Below are positions 1 to 10,150 of a stretch of 64,000 nucleotides of DNA, piece after piece. A program made the position numbers and the translations under genes. Under the pieces are notes generated by a model that was not told the origin of the DNA, did not search any database, and was given only the letters and a program-made list of their open reading frames with translations. The stretch is from Ramlibacter rhizophilus (GTDB taxonomy: Bacteria > Pseudomonadota > Gammaproteobacteria > Burkholderiales > Burkholderiaceae_C), in assembly GCF_004681965.1 (NCBI RefSeq), contig NZ_SMLL01000002.1:62001-126000 (forward strand). Direction: 5' to 3'. How positions within the stretch are numbered: the first letter of the stretch is position 1; the number at the start of each line of letters is the position of its first letter.

Positions 1-2483
1 TTGCGGATCTGCTCGGCGTAGGCCTTCATGTAGTCGGTGGACGCGACCACCGGCCCCTCGCGCTTTTCCAGCTGCGTGGTCACGAAAGCCTTGCGCGGCG
101 CCTCGGTCGGGTGCAGCAGGTTCCAGCGGTCGCAGTCCATGCCGTCGCGGGCCAGCTCGTTGAAGCTGGGGCAGCTCCACACGTGGGCGGAAACGCCCCA
201 GTCCTTCTCCAGCAGCTCCTGCGCCGCCAGCGACTCGCGCAGGATGGTGCCGGACCCGAGCAGGTTCACCTGCGCCTTGCCCTGGCCGGCGCCCGGCTTG
301 AGGAGGTACATGCCCTTGACGATCTCGCCCTCGGTACCGGGCTGCAGGCCGGGCATGGGGTAGTTCTCGTTCAGGAGCGTGATGTAGTAGTACACGTTCT
401 CCTGGTCTTCCACCATGCGCTTGAGGCCGTGCTGCATGATGACCGCCACTTCGTGCGCGAAGGTGGGGTCGTAGCTGATGCAGTTGGGGATGGTGCCGGC
501 CATGATGTGGCTGTGCCCGTCCTCGTGCTGCAGGCCTTCGCCGTTGAGCGTGGTGCGCCCGGAGGTGCCGCCCAGCAGGAAGCCGCGCGCCTGCATGTCG
601 CCGGCCGCCCAGCACAGGTCCCCCACCCGCTGCAGGCCGAACATCGAGTAGTAGATGTAGAACGGCACCATGATGCGGTTGTTGGTGGAGTAGGAGGTGG
701 CCGCCGCGATCCAGCTGGCCATGCCACCGGCCTCGTTGATGCCCTCCTGCAGGATCTGCCCGGACTCGTCCTCCTTGTAGTAGGAGACCTGGTCGCGGTC
801 CTGCGGCGTGTACTTCTGGCCCTCGTGGCTGTAGATGCCGATCTGGCGGAACAGGCCCTCCATGCCGAAGGTGCGCGCCTCGTCCACCAGGATGGGGACG
901 GTGCGGGGGCCGATCTCCTTGTCACGCAGCAGCACGGTGAGGAAGCGCACGTAGGCCTGCGTGGTGCTGATCTCGCGGCCTTCGGCCGTGGGGTCGAGCA
1001 CCGCCTTGAAGGCCTCCAGCGGCGGCACCTTGAGCTGCTCGTCGGCGCGCGCGCGCCGCTTCGGCAGGTAGCCGCCCAGGGCCTGGCGCCGCGCGTGCAG
1101 GTACTGCATCTCGGGCGTGTTGTCCTCGGGCTTGTAGAAGGGAATCTCGGCGAGCTTGTCGTCCGGCACCGGGATGTTGAAGCGGTCGCGGAAGGTGCGG
1201 ATGTCCTCGTCGGACAGCTTCTTGGCCTGGTGCGCGATGTTGCGACCCTCGCCGGCCTTGCCCATGCCGAAGCCCTTGACGGTCTTGATCAGGAGCACCG
1301 TGGGCTGGCCCTTGTGGTTGACCGCGCGGTGGTAGGCCGCATACACCTTCTGGGGATCGTGGCCGCCGCGCTGCAGGCGCCAGATGTCCTCGTCGCTCAT
1401 GTTCGCGACCATCTCCAGCGCCTTGGGGTGCTTGCCGAAGAAGTGCTTGCGCACGTAGGCGCCGTCGTTGGCCTTCATGGCCTGGTAGTCACCGTCCAGC
1501 GTCTCCAGCATGATCTGGCGCAGGATGCCTTCCTTGTCGCGCGCGAGCAGCGGATCCCAGTAGCTGCCCCAGATCAGCTTGATGACGTTCCAGCCGGCGC
1601 CGCGGAACTCGCCTTCGAGTTCCTGGATGATCTTGCCGTTGCCGCGCACCGGACCGTCCAGGCGCTGGAGGTTGCAGTTGACAACGAAGATCAGGTTGTC
1701 CAGCTTCTCGCGCGCGGCCACGCCGATGGCGCCCAGGCTCTCCACCTCGTCCATCTCGCCGTCGCCGCAGAACACCCAGACCTTGCGCTTGGAGGTGTCC
1801 GCGATGCCGCGGGCATGCAGGTACTTGAGGAAGCGCGCCTGGTAGATCGCCATCAGCGGGCCCAGGCCCATGGACACCGTGGGGAACTGCCAGAAGTCGG
1901 GCATGAGCTTGGGGTGCGGGTAGCTCGACAGCCCCTTGCCGTCCACCTCCTGGCGGAAGTTCAGGAGCTGCTCCTCGGAGATGCGCCCTTCCATGAAGGC
2001 CCGCGCATAGATGCCCGGGGCGCTGTGGCCCTGGAAGTAGATGAGGTCGCCGCCGTGCTGCTCGCTCTCGGCGTGCCAGAAGTGGTTGAAGCCCGCGCCG
2101 AACATGGTGGCGAGCGAGGCGAAGGAGCTGATGTGGCCGCCCAGGTCACCGCCGTCCTCGGGATGGATGCGGTTGGCCTTGACCACCATGGCCATGGCAT
2201 TCCAGCGCATGTAGGCGCGCAGGCGCTCCTCGATCTCCAGGTTGCCGGGGCAGCGCTCCTCGTCCTGCGGCTCGATGGTGTTGACGTAGCCCGTGGTGGC
2301 CGAGAACGGCATATCGATGCCTTCCTGCCGCGCCTGCTCCAGCAACTGTTCCAGCAGGAAGTGCCCGCGCTGCCGACCTTCCTGCGCGATGACCGCGGAC
2401 AGGGCATCGAGCCATTCACGGGTTTCCTGGGCGTCCGCGTCGTTGGCGGCCGCACCGAGGGGACGGTCGGGCTGGGCTGACAT
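1..2483 (-). CDS. aceE: pyruvate dehydrogenase E1 component, homodimeric type (3' end outside window)
   Basis: Thiamine-diphosphate-dependent E1 subunit that decarboxylates pyruvate and passes the acetyl group to E2 in the cytoplasmic pyruvate dehydrogenase complex. About 827 codons are present and the gene runs off the left edge; the family is usually near 890-900 residues, so some 60-70 are missing. The ThDP-binding stretch is clear: GDGEMDE near residue 239, followed by NCNLQRLDGPVRGN. The N-terminal region reads YVNTIEPQDEERCPGN, typical of AceE. The ATG at 2483 has a good CAGGAG ribosome site. It is transcribed away from the sensor kinase at 2673; E2/E3 genes would be expected beyond the left edge. 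Confidence 0.96.
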   Translation of the reverse strand, partial: MSAQPDRPLGAAANDADAQETREWLDALSAVIAQEGRQRGHFLLEQLLEQARQEGIDMPFSATTGYVNTIEPQDEERCPGNLEIEERLRAYMRWNAMAMVVKANRIHPEDGGDLGGHISSFASLATMFGAGFNHFWHAESEQHGGDLIYFQGHSAPGIYARAFMEGRISEEQLLNFRQEVDGKGLSSYPHPKLMPDFWQFPTVSMGLGPLMAIYQARFLKYLHARGIADTSKRKVWVFCGDGEMDEVESLGAIGVAAREKLDNLIFVVNCNLQRLDGPVRGNGKIIQELEGEFRGAGWNVIKLIWGSYWDPLLARDKEGILRQIMLETLDGDYQAMKANDGAYVRKHFFGKHPKALEMVANMSDEDIWRLQRGGHDPQKVYAAYHRAVNHKGQPTVLLIKTVKGFGMGKAGEGRNIAHQAKKLSDEDIRTFRDRFNIPVPDDKLAEIPFYKPEDNTPEMQYLHARRQALGGYLPKRRARADEQLKVPPLEAFKAVLDPTAEGREISTTQAYVRFLTVLLRDKEIGPRTVPILVDEARTFGMEGLFRQIGIYSHEGQKYTPQDRDQVSYYKEDESGQILQEGINEAGGMASWIAAATSYSTNNRIMVPFYIYYSMFGLQRVGDLCWAAGDMQARGFLLGGTSGRTTLNGEGLQHEDGHSHIMAGTIPNCISYDPTFAHEVAVIMQHGLKRMVEDQENVYYYITLLNENYPMPGLQPGTEGEIVKGMYLLKPGAGQGKAQVNLLGSGTILRESLAAQELLEKDWGVSAHVWSCPSFNELARDGMDCDRWNLLHPTEAPRKAFVTTQLEKREGPVVASTDYMKAYAEQIR

Positions 2484-2672
2484 GGGCTTGTCTCCTGATT
2501 GAGTGAGGCAGGTTAACGGATGGACTCAAGGTCCGCAGCGGGGGCGAGTGTGACACAGGCCACCGTGTTTTTCAAATAGCGCTTCCCCGTTCAGCATTAT
2601 GAAAAACAAGAGCCCTATACCGACGTTTGTCCCCCGCAGCCACTTGCGGCGCCAGCCTACACTCGGCGGGGT

Positions 2673-5210
2673 ATGCAGGACTCGGTCACCCCGTCGGAAT
2701 TGCACGAAAGCGTGCCGCCCGCCCCCTGGCTCAAGCGCTGGTGGCGTCGGCAGACGCCCAGCCGGCAGGACCGCTTCGCCATGCTGGCGCCGCTGGTGGC
2801 GGTGTTCCTCTTCCTCGCGGCCATCGCCTCGGCCTTCGCCTACCTGCGGCTGGAGGAAGAAGACCGCGAGATGGAGGCCGTCAAGCGGGACGTGGAGTAC
2901 GCGCAGCAGCGCGTGCGCCTGCGCCTGCTGGAGCGGCAGGAGCAGCTGATGCGCATCGCCCGCGACATCTCCAACCAGGAGGTGGACCCGGACGAATTCG
3001 TCGGCCGCGCCGAGAGCATGGTGATCCAGTACCCGGAGCTGCAGGCCCTGTCCTGGATCGACGAGCGCAGGCGCATCAAGGCGAGCTATTCGGCCCCCAG
3101 CGTGGCCAGCTTCCAGCAGCGGCTGGCCGGCGAGGTGCTGCGCGCGGGCGAGACGGAAACCATGTACAGCCTCGCGCGCGACCTGCAGCAGCCGGTGTAT
3201 TCGCAGCCCACCGCCCGCGCGGACAACGCGGGCCTGCTGCAGCTGCACGTGCCGCTCACGGAACAGGGCCGCTTCGCCGGCGTGATCCTGGGCGAGTACT
3301 CGATCGACAGCCTGCTTCGCTACGGCGTGCCCACCGAGGTCGCCGCCAAGTACGCCGTCGCCCTCCTCGACGGCAACGGCCAGATGCTCGCCGGCACCAC
3401 CGTGCCGGTCCGCAGCGCGGCCGGCCAGCTCCTGCCCTGGATCACGCCGCAGGCCAACAGCTACGAGGTGCCGGTCTCCCCGGTGGGCAATGGCCTGGTG
3501 ATCCGCGCGCAGGCCTACCGCACGTCCCTGGGCGTGATCGGCAGCGGCCTGTTCTGGCTGGTGGGCACGCTCAGCGCCATGACCGCCTGGATGCTGATCG
3601 GCAACTGGCGCCACGTGCGCAGGCGCCTGCAGGCCCAGCGCGCCCTGGTGGCCGAGACGAACTTCCGCCGCGCGATGGAGAACTCGGTGCTCACCGGCAT
3701 GCGCGCCATGGACATGCAGGGCCGCATCACCTACGTGAACCACGCCTTCTGCCAGATGACGGGCTGGAGCGAACAGGACCTGGTGGGCCGCAAGCCGCCC
3801 TTTCCCTACTGGCCCGACGAGGACCGCGACCTGCTCACCGCGCGGCTGGAGGACGAACTGCAGGGGCGCACCACCCCCGGCGGCTTCCAGGTCCGCGTCA
3901 AGCGCCGCGACGGCAGCCTCTTCGATGCCCGCCTGTACGTCTCGCGGCTGATCGACGCCAAGGGCCAGCAGACCGGCTGGATGACGTCCATGACCGACAT
4001 CACGGAGCCCAATCGGATCCGCGAGCAGCTGCAGGCCTCGCACGAACGCTTCACCACGGTGCTCGAGGCGCTGGATGCGTCGGTCTCCGTCGCGCCCCTG
4101 GGCAGCGAGGAACTGCTCTTCGCCAACAAGCTGTACCGCCAGTGGTTCGGCACGCATACGGTCGGCCACCTGCAGATGGTGGCGCAGGCGGGCACGCCCG
4201 GCCATGCGCGCTCGGACGAGACCATGGACGAAGTCGACTCCTACGTGGGCCTGCCCACGGGGCAGCTCGACGCCGTGCACAGCGGCAACGCCGAGATCTT
4301 CGTGCCGGAGCTGGGCAAGTGGCTGGAGGTGCGATCGCGCTACCTCAACTGGGTGGACGGCCGACTGGCGCAGATGGTGATCGCCACCGACATCAGCGCG
4401 CGCCGGCATGCCGAGGAGCAGGCGGCGTTGCAGGCCGAGCGCGCCCAGTCAGCCAGCCGCCTGATCACCATGGGCGAGATGGCCTCCAGCGTGGCGCACG
4501 AGTTGAACCAGCCGCTCACGGCCATCAACAATTACTGCAACGGGCTGCTGACCCGCATCCGCAGCCGCCAGATCCAGGAGGACGACCTGCTGGCGGCGCT
4601 GGAGAAGACCGCGCGGCAGGCGCAGCGCGCCGGGCAGATCATCCAGCGCATACGCAGCTTCGTGAAGCGCAGCGAACCCAATCGCACCCTGTCCGAGATC
4701 GCGCCCATGGTGACGGAGGCCGTGGAACTGGTGGAGATCGAACTGCGCCGCCGCAACGTGAAGCTGGCGCACTTCGTCGCGGCGCGGCTGCCGGCGCTGA
4801 TGGTCGATCCCATCCTGATCGAGCAGGTGCTGGTCAACCTGCTGAAGAACGCCGCCGAATCCATCGACCTCGCGCGGCGGGGACCCTCGGCGCGCAGCAT
4901 CGAGCTGCGCGTCGTGCCGCGCCAGATCGACGCGCAGGAGGTCGTGGAGTTCTCGGTGCGCGACACCGGGCGGGGCCTCGCGCCTGAGGTGATGGACCGC
5001 CTCTACGAAGCCTTCTTCTCCACCAAGGCCGAGGGCATGGGCATCGGCCTGAACCTGTGTCGCACCATCGTGGAGTCGCACCAGGGAAGGATGCATGCAC
5101 AGAACATCTACAATGGCCCGGACGTGGCGGGCTGCGAGTTCTCGTTCTGGATTCCGGTCAACGTCGCGATGAACAACACAGCAGGCAAGGACGCAGGGGT
5201 GACAGCATGA
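2673..5210 (+). CDS. membrane PAS sensor histidine kinase
   Basis: Sensor kinase of 845 residues. A first membrane segment lies near residues 36-57, then a periplasmic sensing region of about 225 residues, a second membrane segment near 285-308, and a PAS domain near 330-450 followed by a second PAS-like stretch. The HisKA box is VAHELNQPL with phospho-acceptor His609, then the N box (NLLKNAAESI) and G boxes (DTGRGLAPE, GMGIGLNL). This layout fits the FixL/DctB-like group of kinases. The stop codon overlaps the start of the regulator gene (ATGA), so the two are translationally coupled. The signal sensed cannot be read from the sequence. The position beside aceE suggests, but does not prove, a link to central metabolism. 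Confidence 0.9.
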   Translation: MQDSVTPSELHESVPPAPWLKRWWRRQTPSRQDRFAMLAPLVAVFLFLAAIASAFAYLRLEEEDREMEAVKRDVEYAQQRVRLRLLERQEQLMRIARDISNQEVDPDEFVGRAESMVIQYPELQALSWIDERRRIKASYSAPSVASFQQRLAGEVLRAGETETMYSLARDLQQPVYSQPTARADNAGLLQLHVPLTEQGRFAGVILGEYSIDSLLRYGVPTEVAAKYAVALLDGNGQMLAGTTVPVRSAAGQLLPWITPQANSYEVPVSPVGNGLVIRAQAYRTSLGVIGSGLFWLVGTLSAMTAWMLIGNWRHVRRRLQAQRALVAETNFRRAMENSVLTGMRAMDMQGRITYVNHAFCQMTGWSEQDLVGRKPPFPYWPDEDRDLLTARLEDELQGRTTPGGFQVRVKRRDGSLFDARLYVSRLIDAKGQQTGWMTSMTDITEPNRIREQLQASHERFTTVLEALDASVSVAPLGSEELLFANKLYRQWFGTHTVGHLQMVAQAGTPGHARSDETMDEVDSYVGLPTGQLDAVHSGNAEIFVPELGKWLEVRSRYLNWVDGRLAQMVIATDISARRHAEEQAALQAERAQSASRLITMGEMASSVAHELNQPLTAINNYCNGLLTRIRSRQIQEDDLLAALEKTARQAQRAGQIIQRIRSFVKRSEPNRTLSEIAPMVTEAVELVEIELRRRNVKLAHFVAARLPALMVDPILIEQVLVNLLKNAAESIDLARRGPSARSIELRVVPRQIDAQEVVEFSVRDTGRGLAPEVMDRLYEAFFSTKAEGMGIGLNLCRTIVESHQGRMHAQNIYNGPDVAGCEFSFWIPVNVAMNNTAGKDAGVTA

Positions 5211-5833
5211 GCCTGGTTCCCAAGAAGGGCACCGTCTATGTGGTGGACGACGACGAAGCCGTCCGAGACTCGGTCCAGTGGCTGCTCGAAGGCAAGGACT
5301 ACCGCGTCCGCTGCTTCGATTCCGCCGAGACCTTTCTTTCCCGCTACGACCCGCGCGAGGTCGCCTGCCTGATCGTGGACATCCGCATGGGCGGCATGAC
5401 CGGCCTGGAGCTGCAGGACAAGCTGATCGAGCGCAAGTCGCCGCTTCCCGTCGTCTTCATCACCGGCCATGGCGACGTGCCCATGGCCGTCAACACCATG
5501 AAGAAGGGCGCCATGGATTTCATCCAGAAGCCCTTCAAGGAAGAAGAACTCCTGAACCTGGTCGAGCGCATGCTCGATCACGCGCGCGGCTCCTTCGCCG
5601 AGTACCAGAGCGCCGCCAGCCGCGACGCCCTGCTGGCCAAGCTCACCTCGCGCGAGGCGCAGGTGCTCGAGCGCATCGTCGCCGGCCGCCTGAACAAGCA
5701 GATCGCCGACGACCTGGGCATCAGCATCAAGACGGTGGAGGCGCACCGCGCCAACATCATGGAAAAGCTCAATGCCAACACCGTGGCCGACCTGCTGAAG
5801 ATCGCGCTCGGACAGAACGCACCCAAGAGCTGA
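5207..5833 (+). CDS. FixJ/NarL-family response regulator
   Basis: Cytoplasmic regulator of 208 residues. The receiver domain (about 8-125) has acidic residues D14-D16, phospho-acceptor Asp58 in [12 protein letters not shown], and the conserved Lys in the QKPFKEEEL stretch. The C-terminal LuxR-type helix-turn-helix starts at [19 protein letters not shown] and continues through [17 protein letters not shown]. The start at 5207 was chosen because it overlaps the kinase stop as ATGA and begins just before the receiver domain; an upstream in-frame extension is only read-through of the kinase gene. It is the cognate partner of the preceding kinase. folD begins 4 nt after its stop and is probably co-transcribed. 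Confidence 0.93.
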   Translation: MSLVPKKGTVYVVDDDEAVRDSVQWLLEGKDYRVRCFDSAETFLSRYDPREVACLIVDIRMGGMTGLELQDKLIERKSPLPVVFITGHGDVPMAVNTMKKGAMDFIQKPFKEEELLNLVERMLDHARGSFAEYQSAASRDALLAKLTSREAQVLERIVAGRLNKQIADDLGISIKTVEAHRANIMEKLNANTVADLLKIALGQNAPKS

Positions 5834-5837
5834 TCCC

Positions 5838-6689
5838 ATGGCGGCTCACCTGATCGACGGCAACGCGCTCGCCGCGAAGATCCGCGCCGACGTGGCGCAC
5901 CGCACGGCGGCCCTGAAGGCCCGCGGCATCGAACCGCGCCTGGCCATCCTCCTGGTCGGCGACGACCCCGCCAGCGACGTGTACACCCGCCACAAGGTCA
6001 AGGACGGCACCGAGACCGGACTGGCCGCCACCCTGGAGCGCTACCCGGCGCAGATGGCCGAATCCGAGCTGCTGGCACGCATCCGCGCCCTCAACGAGGA
6101 CCGCGCGGTGCACGGCATCCTGGTGCAGCTGCCGCTGCCGCGGCACATGGACGCGCAGAAGGTCATCGAGGCCATCTCGCCGGCCAAGGACGTGGACGGC
6201 TTCCATGTCGCCAGCGCCGGCGCGCTGATGGTGGGCCGGCCGGGCTTCTGGCCCTGCACGCCCTATGGCTGCATGAAGATGCTCGAGTCCATCGGCTATG
6301 AGCTGCGCGGCAAGCACGCGGTCGTCATCGGCCGCAGCAACATCGTGGGCAAGCCCATGGCCATGATGCTGCTGCAGAAGAACGCCACCGTCACCATCTG
6401 CCACAGCGCCACGCCGGACCTCGGCGCCTTCACCCGGCAGGCCGACGTCATCGTCGCGGCCGTCGGCAAGCGCAACATCCTCACCGCCGACATGGTTCGC
6501 CCCGGCGCGGTGGTGATCGACGTGGGCATGAACCGCGACGAAGCCGGCAAGCTCTGCGGCGACGTGGACTTCGAAGCGGTGCGCCAGGTCGCCAGCCACA
6601 TCACCCCCGTGCCCGGCGGCGTGGGCCCCATGACGCGGGCCATGCTGCTGGTGAACACGCTCGAGGCGGCCGAACGCGCCAGCGCCTGA
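5838..6689 (+). CDS. folD: bifunctional methylenetetrahydrofolate dehydrogenase / cyclohydrolase
   Basis: Catalyses NADP-dependent oxidation of 5,10-methylene-THF and hydrolysis of the resulting methenyl-THF to 10-formyl-THF in one-carbon metabolism. At 283 residues it has the normal FolD length. Signatures seen are [13 protein letters not shown] (catalytic Tyr/Lys region), [19 protein letters not shown], the nucleotide-binding [12 protein letters not shown], and the C-terminal [15 protein letters not shown]. The gene begins 4 nt after the FixJ-type regulator stop, so it probably shares its transcript. Confidence 0.97.
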   Translation: MAAHLIDGNALAAKIRADVAHRTAALKARGIEPRLAILLVGDDPASDVYTRHKVKDGTETGLAATLERYPAQMAESELLARIRALNEDRAVHGILVQLPLPRHMDAQKVIEAISPAKDVDGFHVASAGALMVGRPGFWPCTPYGCMKMLESIGYELRGKHAVVIGRSNIVGKPMAMMLLQKNATVTICHSATPDLGAFTRQADVIVAAVGKRNILTADMVRPGAVVIDVGMNRDEAGKLCGDVDFEAVRQVASHITPVPGGVGPMTRAMLLVNTLEAAERASA

Positions 6690-6758
6690 TCGGGTCCATC
6701 GGGCAAATCAATTCGCCCCGGCCCTTGTGGCCTGGGACGCTGGCGCAAAATGCCGGCC

Positions 6759-8789
6759 ATGAGCAATCCCCTCCTCGACTTCGACGATCTCCCCCGCTTC
6801 GACCGCATCCGGCCGGAGCACGTGGGCCCGGCCGTGGACACGCTGCTGGCGCAGGGCGAGCAGGCCCTGGAACAGGTGGTCGCCCCGGACTTCCCCGCCG
6901 ACTGGACGCGCCTGGCGGCCACCCTGGACTGCGCCACCGAGCGCCTCGGCTGCGCCTGGGGCGCGGTGAGCCACCTCAACAGCGTGGCCGATACGCCCGA
7001 GCTGCGCGCCGCCTACAACGAGGCGCTGCCCCGCGTCACCGACTTCTGGACCCGCCTGGGCAGCGACGAGCGCCTGTATGCCAAGTACAAGTCCATCGAC
7101 CCCGCCGGCCTGAACCCCGAGCAGCGCCAGGCCCACAAGAACGCGATGCGCAACTTCGTCCTCGGCGGCGCCGAGCTGACCGGCGCGGCCAAGGAGCGCT
7201 TCGCCGCCATCCAGGAACGGCAGGCCGAGCTGAGCCAGAAGTTCAGCGAGAACGCGCTCGACGCGACCGATGCCTTCGCCTACTACGCCAGCGCCGATGA
7301 ACTGGAGGGCGTTCCGCATGACGTGGTCCATGCCGCGCGCGCAGCGGCCCAGGCCGAAGGCAAGGAAGGCTACAAGCTCACGCTCAAGATGCCCAGCTAC
7401 CTGCCGGTGATGCAGTTCGCCCGCAGTGGCGCCCTGCGTGAGCGCCTGTACCGCGCCTATGTCACGCGCGCGAGCGAGCAGGCCGGCGAGGAGCTGCGCC
7501 GCTTCGACAACTCCGCGCTCATTCGCGAGATCCTCGCCCTGCGGCAGGAAGAAGCGCGCCTGCTCGGCTACGGGAGCTTCGGCGAGATGTCGCTCGTCCC
7601 CAAGATGGCCGACTCACCGAAGCAGGTGATCGAGTTCCTGCGCACCCTGGCCGCCAAGGCGCGGCCGTATGCCGAGCGCGACGTCGCCGACATGCGGGCC
7701 TTCGCGGCCGAACACCTGGGGATCGCGGACCCGCAGCCCTGGGACTGGTCCTTCATCGGCGAGAAGCTCAAGGAAGCGCGCTACGCCTTCAGCGAGCAGG
7801 AGGTCAAGCAGTACTTCACCGCGCCCAAGGTGCTGGGCGGCCTCTTCAAGATCGTGGAGACGCTGTTCGAAGTCGCCATCCGGCGCGACCAGGCACCGGT
7901 GTGGCACGAGTGCGTGGAGTTCTACCGGATCGAGCGTGGTGGTGAGCTGGTGGGCCAGTTCTACCTGGACCCTGCCGCCCGCAACGGCAAGCGCGGCGGC
8001 GCCTGGATGGACGACGTGCGCGCCCGGTGGCTGCGGCCGGACAACGGCCGCCTGCAGACCCCCGTGGCGCACCTGGTGTGCAACTTCGCCGAGGGCGTGG
8101 ACGGCAAGCCGCCACTGCTCACGCACGACGACGTGACCACCCTGTTCCACGAATCCGGACACGGCCTGCACCACATGCTCACGCGCGTGAACGAGCACGA
8201 CGTCTCCGGCATCAGCGGCGTGGAGTGGGACGCGGTCGAACTCCCCAGCCAGTTCATGGAGAACTTCTGCTGGGAATGGAACGTGCTGCGGCACATGACC
8301 GCGCACGTGGACAGCGGCCAGCCCCTGCCGCGCGAGCTGTTCGACAAGATGCTGGCGGCGCGTAATTTCCAGAGCGGCCTGCAGACGCTGCGGCAGGTGG
8401 AGTTCGCCCTCTTCGACATGCTGCTGCACACCGAGCATGCGCCCGATGCGGACTACATGGCACTGCTGCGGCGCGTCCGCGACGAAGTGGCCGTCCTTCC
8501 GGCGCCCGCGTTCAGCCGCACGCCCAACACCTTCAGCCACATCTTCGCGGGCGGATACGCCGCGGGCTACTACAGCTACAAGTGGGCCGAGGTCCTGTCG
8601 GCGGACGCCTGGTCGGCCTTCGAGGAAACGATGGACGCGCAGGGCTTGCCCAGCCTGGAAACCGGCCGAAAATACCGGCAGGAGATCCTCGAGGCCGGTG
8701 GAAGCCGCCCGGCGATCGAATCGTTCAAGGCGTTCCGGGGGCGCGAGCCCACCCTGGATGCGCTCTTGCGGCACCAGGGCATGGCCTGA
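6759..8789 (+). CDS. prlC: oligopeptidase A, M3-family zinc metallopeptidase
   Basis: Cytoplasmic peptidase that degrades short peptides and cleaved signal peptides. The zinc site is LFHESGHGLHHML (HExxH) near residue 465, and a downstream Glu-bearing segment (SGISGVEWDAVELPSQF) supplies the third ligand region. Length of about 676 residues matches PrlC/OpdA. I chose the start at MSNPLLDF (6759); an ATG three codons earlier is also possible. It lies 69 nt downstream of folD, a common pairing in this group of bacteria. Confidence 0.95.
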   Translation: MSNPLLDFDDLPRFDRIRPEHVGPAVDTLLAQGEQALEQVVAPDFPADWTRLAATLDCATERLGCAWGAVSHLNSVADTPELRAAYNEALPRVTDFWTRLGSDERLYAKYKSIDPAGLNPEQRQAHKNAMRNFVLGGAELTGAAKERFAAIQERQAELSQKFSENALDATDAFAYYASADELEGVPHDVVHAARAAAQAEGKEGYKLTLKMPSYLPVMQFARSGALRERLYRAYVTRASEQAGEELRRFDNSALIREILALRQEEARLLGYGSFGEMSLVPKMADSPKQVIEFLRTLAAKARPYAERDVADMRAFAAEHLGIADPQPWDWSFIGEKLKEARYAFSEQEVKQYFTAPKVLGGLFKIVETLFEVAIRRDQAPVWHECVEFYRIERGGELVGQFYLDPAARNGKRGGAWMDDVRARWLRPDNGRLQTPVAHLVCNFAEGVDGKPPLLTHDDVTTLFHESGHGLHHMLTRVNEHDVSGISGVEWDAVELPSQFMENFCWEWNVLRHMTAHVDSGQPLPRELFDKMLAARNFQSGLQTLRQVEFALFDMLLHTEHAPDADYMALLRRVRDEVAVLPAPAFSRTPNTFSHIFAGGYAAGYYSYKWAEVLSADAWSAFEETMDAQGLPSLETGRKYRQEILEAGGSRPAIESFKAFRGREPTLDALLRHQGMA

Positions 8790-8831
8790 AGCGGCCGCTC
8801 CGGCGCCCGATCAGAAACAAGGAAGTACTCG

Positions 8832-9497
8832 ATGTCCCTGCTTCGCAGCCTGTCCGCCCTCGCCACCCTTGCCCTCGCCGTGCCCATGGCCGTGCAGGCC
8901 CAGGGCGTGTATCGCAGCGTCACGCCGGACGGGCGGGTGGTCTTCACGGACCGTCCTGCGGCCGAGGCCGCCCATTCGCCGGTCATCCCTGGCGCCGGCG
9001 CTGCGGGCGCGAACCCGGCCCTGCCCTTCGCGCTGCGGCAGGTCGCGGGCAAGTTTCCGGTGGTGCTGTACGCCGCACCGAACTGCGCGCCCTGCGACAG
9101 TGGCCGTGCGCTGCTCGCGACCCGCGGCATCCCGTATTCGGAGCGCACCGTGAGTTCGCAGTCGGATATTCAGGCGCTGCAGCGTCTGACCGGCGGCCGC
9201 GACCTCCCGCTCCTGGCCATCGGCGCGCAGCACATCAAGGGCTTCTCGGGCAGCGAGTGGAACCAGTACCTCGATGCGGCCGGCTACCCCAGGACCTCCG
9301 CACTGCCGGCCGGCTGGAAACCGGCGCCTGCGCAGGCCCTTGCCGGCAGCACGGTGGAAGCCGCGGCCTCGCCGTCGGCCCCGTCCGCGGCCGCGACTGG
9401 TCCGGAAGCGCCCGCGGCCACGGCGAGCCGCCCTGCCACCCCGCATTCCGCGCCCCGAAGCGGGGGCGGCAGCAATCCGGCCGGCATCCAGTTCTAG
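8832..9497 (+). CDS. secreted DUF4124 / glutaredoxin-like protein
   Basis: Predicted periplasmic protein of 221 residues. A signal peptide (about residues 1-23, ending AVQAQ) is followed by a DUF4124-like start (GVYRSVTPDGRVVFTDRP). Then comes a glutaredoxin-like fold with a CxxC active site, Cys85-Ala-Pro-Cys88, and the cis-Pro region DLPLLAIG. The last 60 residues are low-complexity Ala/Pro/Ser. A ribosome site (AAGGAAG) lies upstream of the ATG. Thiol-disulfide exchange in the periplasm is an inference from the CxxC motif; the substrate is unknown. It follows prlC by 42 nt. Confidence 0.8.
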   Translation: MSLLRSLSALATLALAVPMAVQAQGVYRSVTPDGRVVFTDRPAAEAAHSPVIPGAGAAGANPALPFALRQVAGKFPVVLYAAPNCAPCDSGRALLATRGIPYSERTVSSQSDIQALQRLTGGRDLPLLAIGAQHIKGFSGSEWNQYLDAAGYPRTSALPAGWKPAPAQALAGSTVEAAASPSAPSAAATGPEAPAATASRPATPHSAPRSGGGSNPAGIQF

Positions 9498-9665
9498 TGC
9501 GAAGCAAAGCGGCGCGCGTCCAGCGGGTCAGCTCGGAACCCGCCTCCGACGGCCGTCACAGAAGGCGGGCCCAGCCACAGCGAGTAGCTGCAAGCGCGAA
9601 ATGCGTGTCCTGCTCCCGACGATCCCCGTCTCGCTGCCTGGCCCCGGGCGTTCAGGAGCAACCCC

Positions 9666-10145
9666 ATGGACAAACGCCAGCTCGCCGAGAAGCTGATTTC
9701 CAAGTTCGGCACCCTACTTACCCTTCCGGAACTCAGGCTCGACGACCACAGCAACAGCTGCGTCCTGCTCTTCGACGGAGACATCGTCCTCAACATCGAA
9801 TTCGACGAACCGACCGGACAGCTGATCCTGTCCACCTACCTGGACGAACTGCCGGTCGATTCGCCCGAGGCGATCCTGCGTGAACTGATGGTCGCCAACC
9901 TGTACTGGCACCGCACCGACGGCGCCACCCTGGGCCTGGAAGATGCCACCAACGGCGTGATCCTGGCCCAGGCCCGCATGGTGACCGAGCTCGACGACGC
10001 CTCGTTCGAGAAGATGGTCGAGACCTTCGTCAACCAGGCCGAGCGCTGGAAGAAGCGGCTGGGCGAAGCCAAGACCTCCGTGAACGCCGCGGCACCCATG
10101 GCCCAGTTGCCGCACCTGGCCGAAGGGCCGCGCATCTTCGGTTGA
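9666..10145 (+). CDS. CesT / type III secretion chaperone-like protein
   Basis: Acidic cytoplasmic protein of 159 residues. It resembles the small CesT/Tir-chaperone fold: an N-terminal amphipathic helix (RQLAEKLISKFG), a central beta-rich segment with LLFDGDIVLNIEFDE, then SPEAILRELMVANLYW and ILAQARMVTELD, which are the hallmark positions of this family. There is a good CAGGAG ribosome site. No secretion apparatus or effector gene lies in this window, so it is an orphan here and its partner is unknown. Three tandem hairpins follow the stop codon. Confidence 0.7.
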   Translation: MDKRQLAEKLISKFGTLLTLPELRLDDHSNSCVLLFDGDIVLNIEFDEPTGQLILSTYLDELPVDSPEAILRELMVANLYWHRTDGATLGLEDATNGVILAQARMVTELDDASFEKMVETFVNQAERWKKRLGEAKTSVNAAAPMAQLPHLAEGPRIFG

Positions 10146-10150
10146 TGCCC

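Noticed and set aside
111-2480. 789-codon open frame on the plus strand opposite aceE
   Set aside because: Low-complexity Val/Ala/Leu/His-rich translation, an antisense shadow produced by GC-rich codon bias; aceE on the other strand has all family motifs.
2526-4409. 627-codon minus frame opposite the sensor kinase
   Set aside because: Composition typical of an antisense shadow; the kinase on the plus strand has clear HisKA and HATPase motifs.
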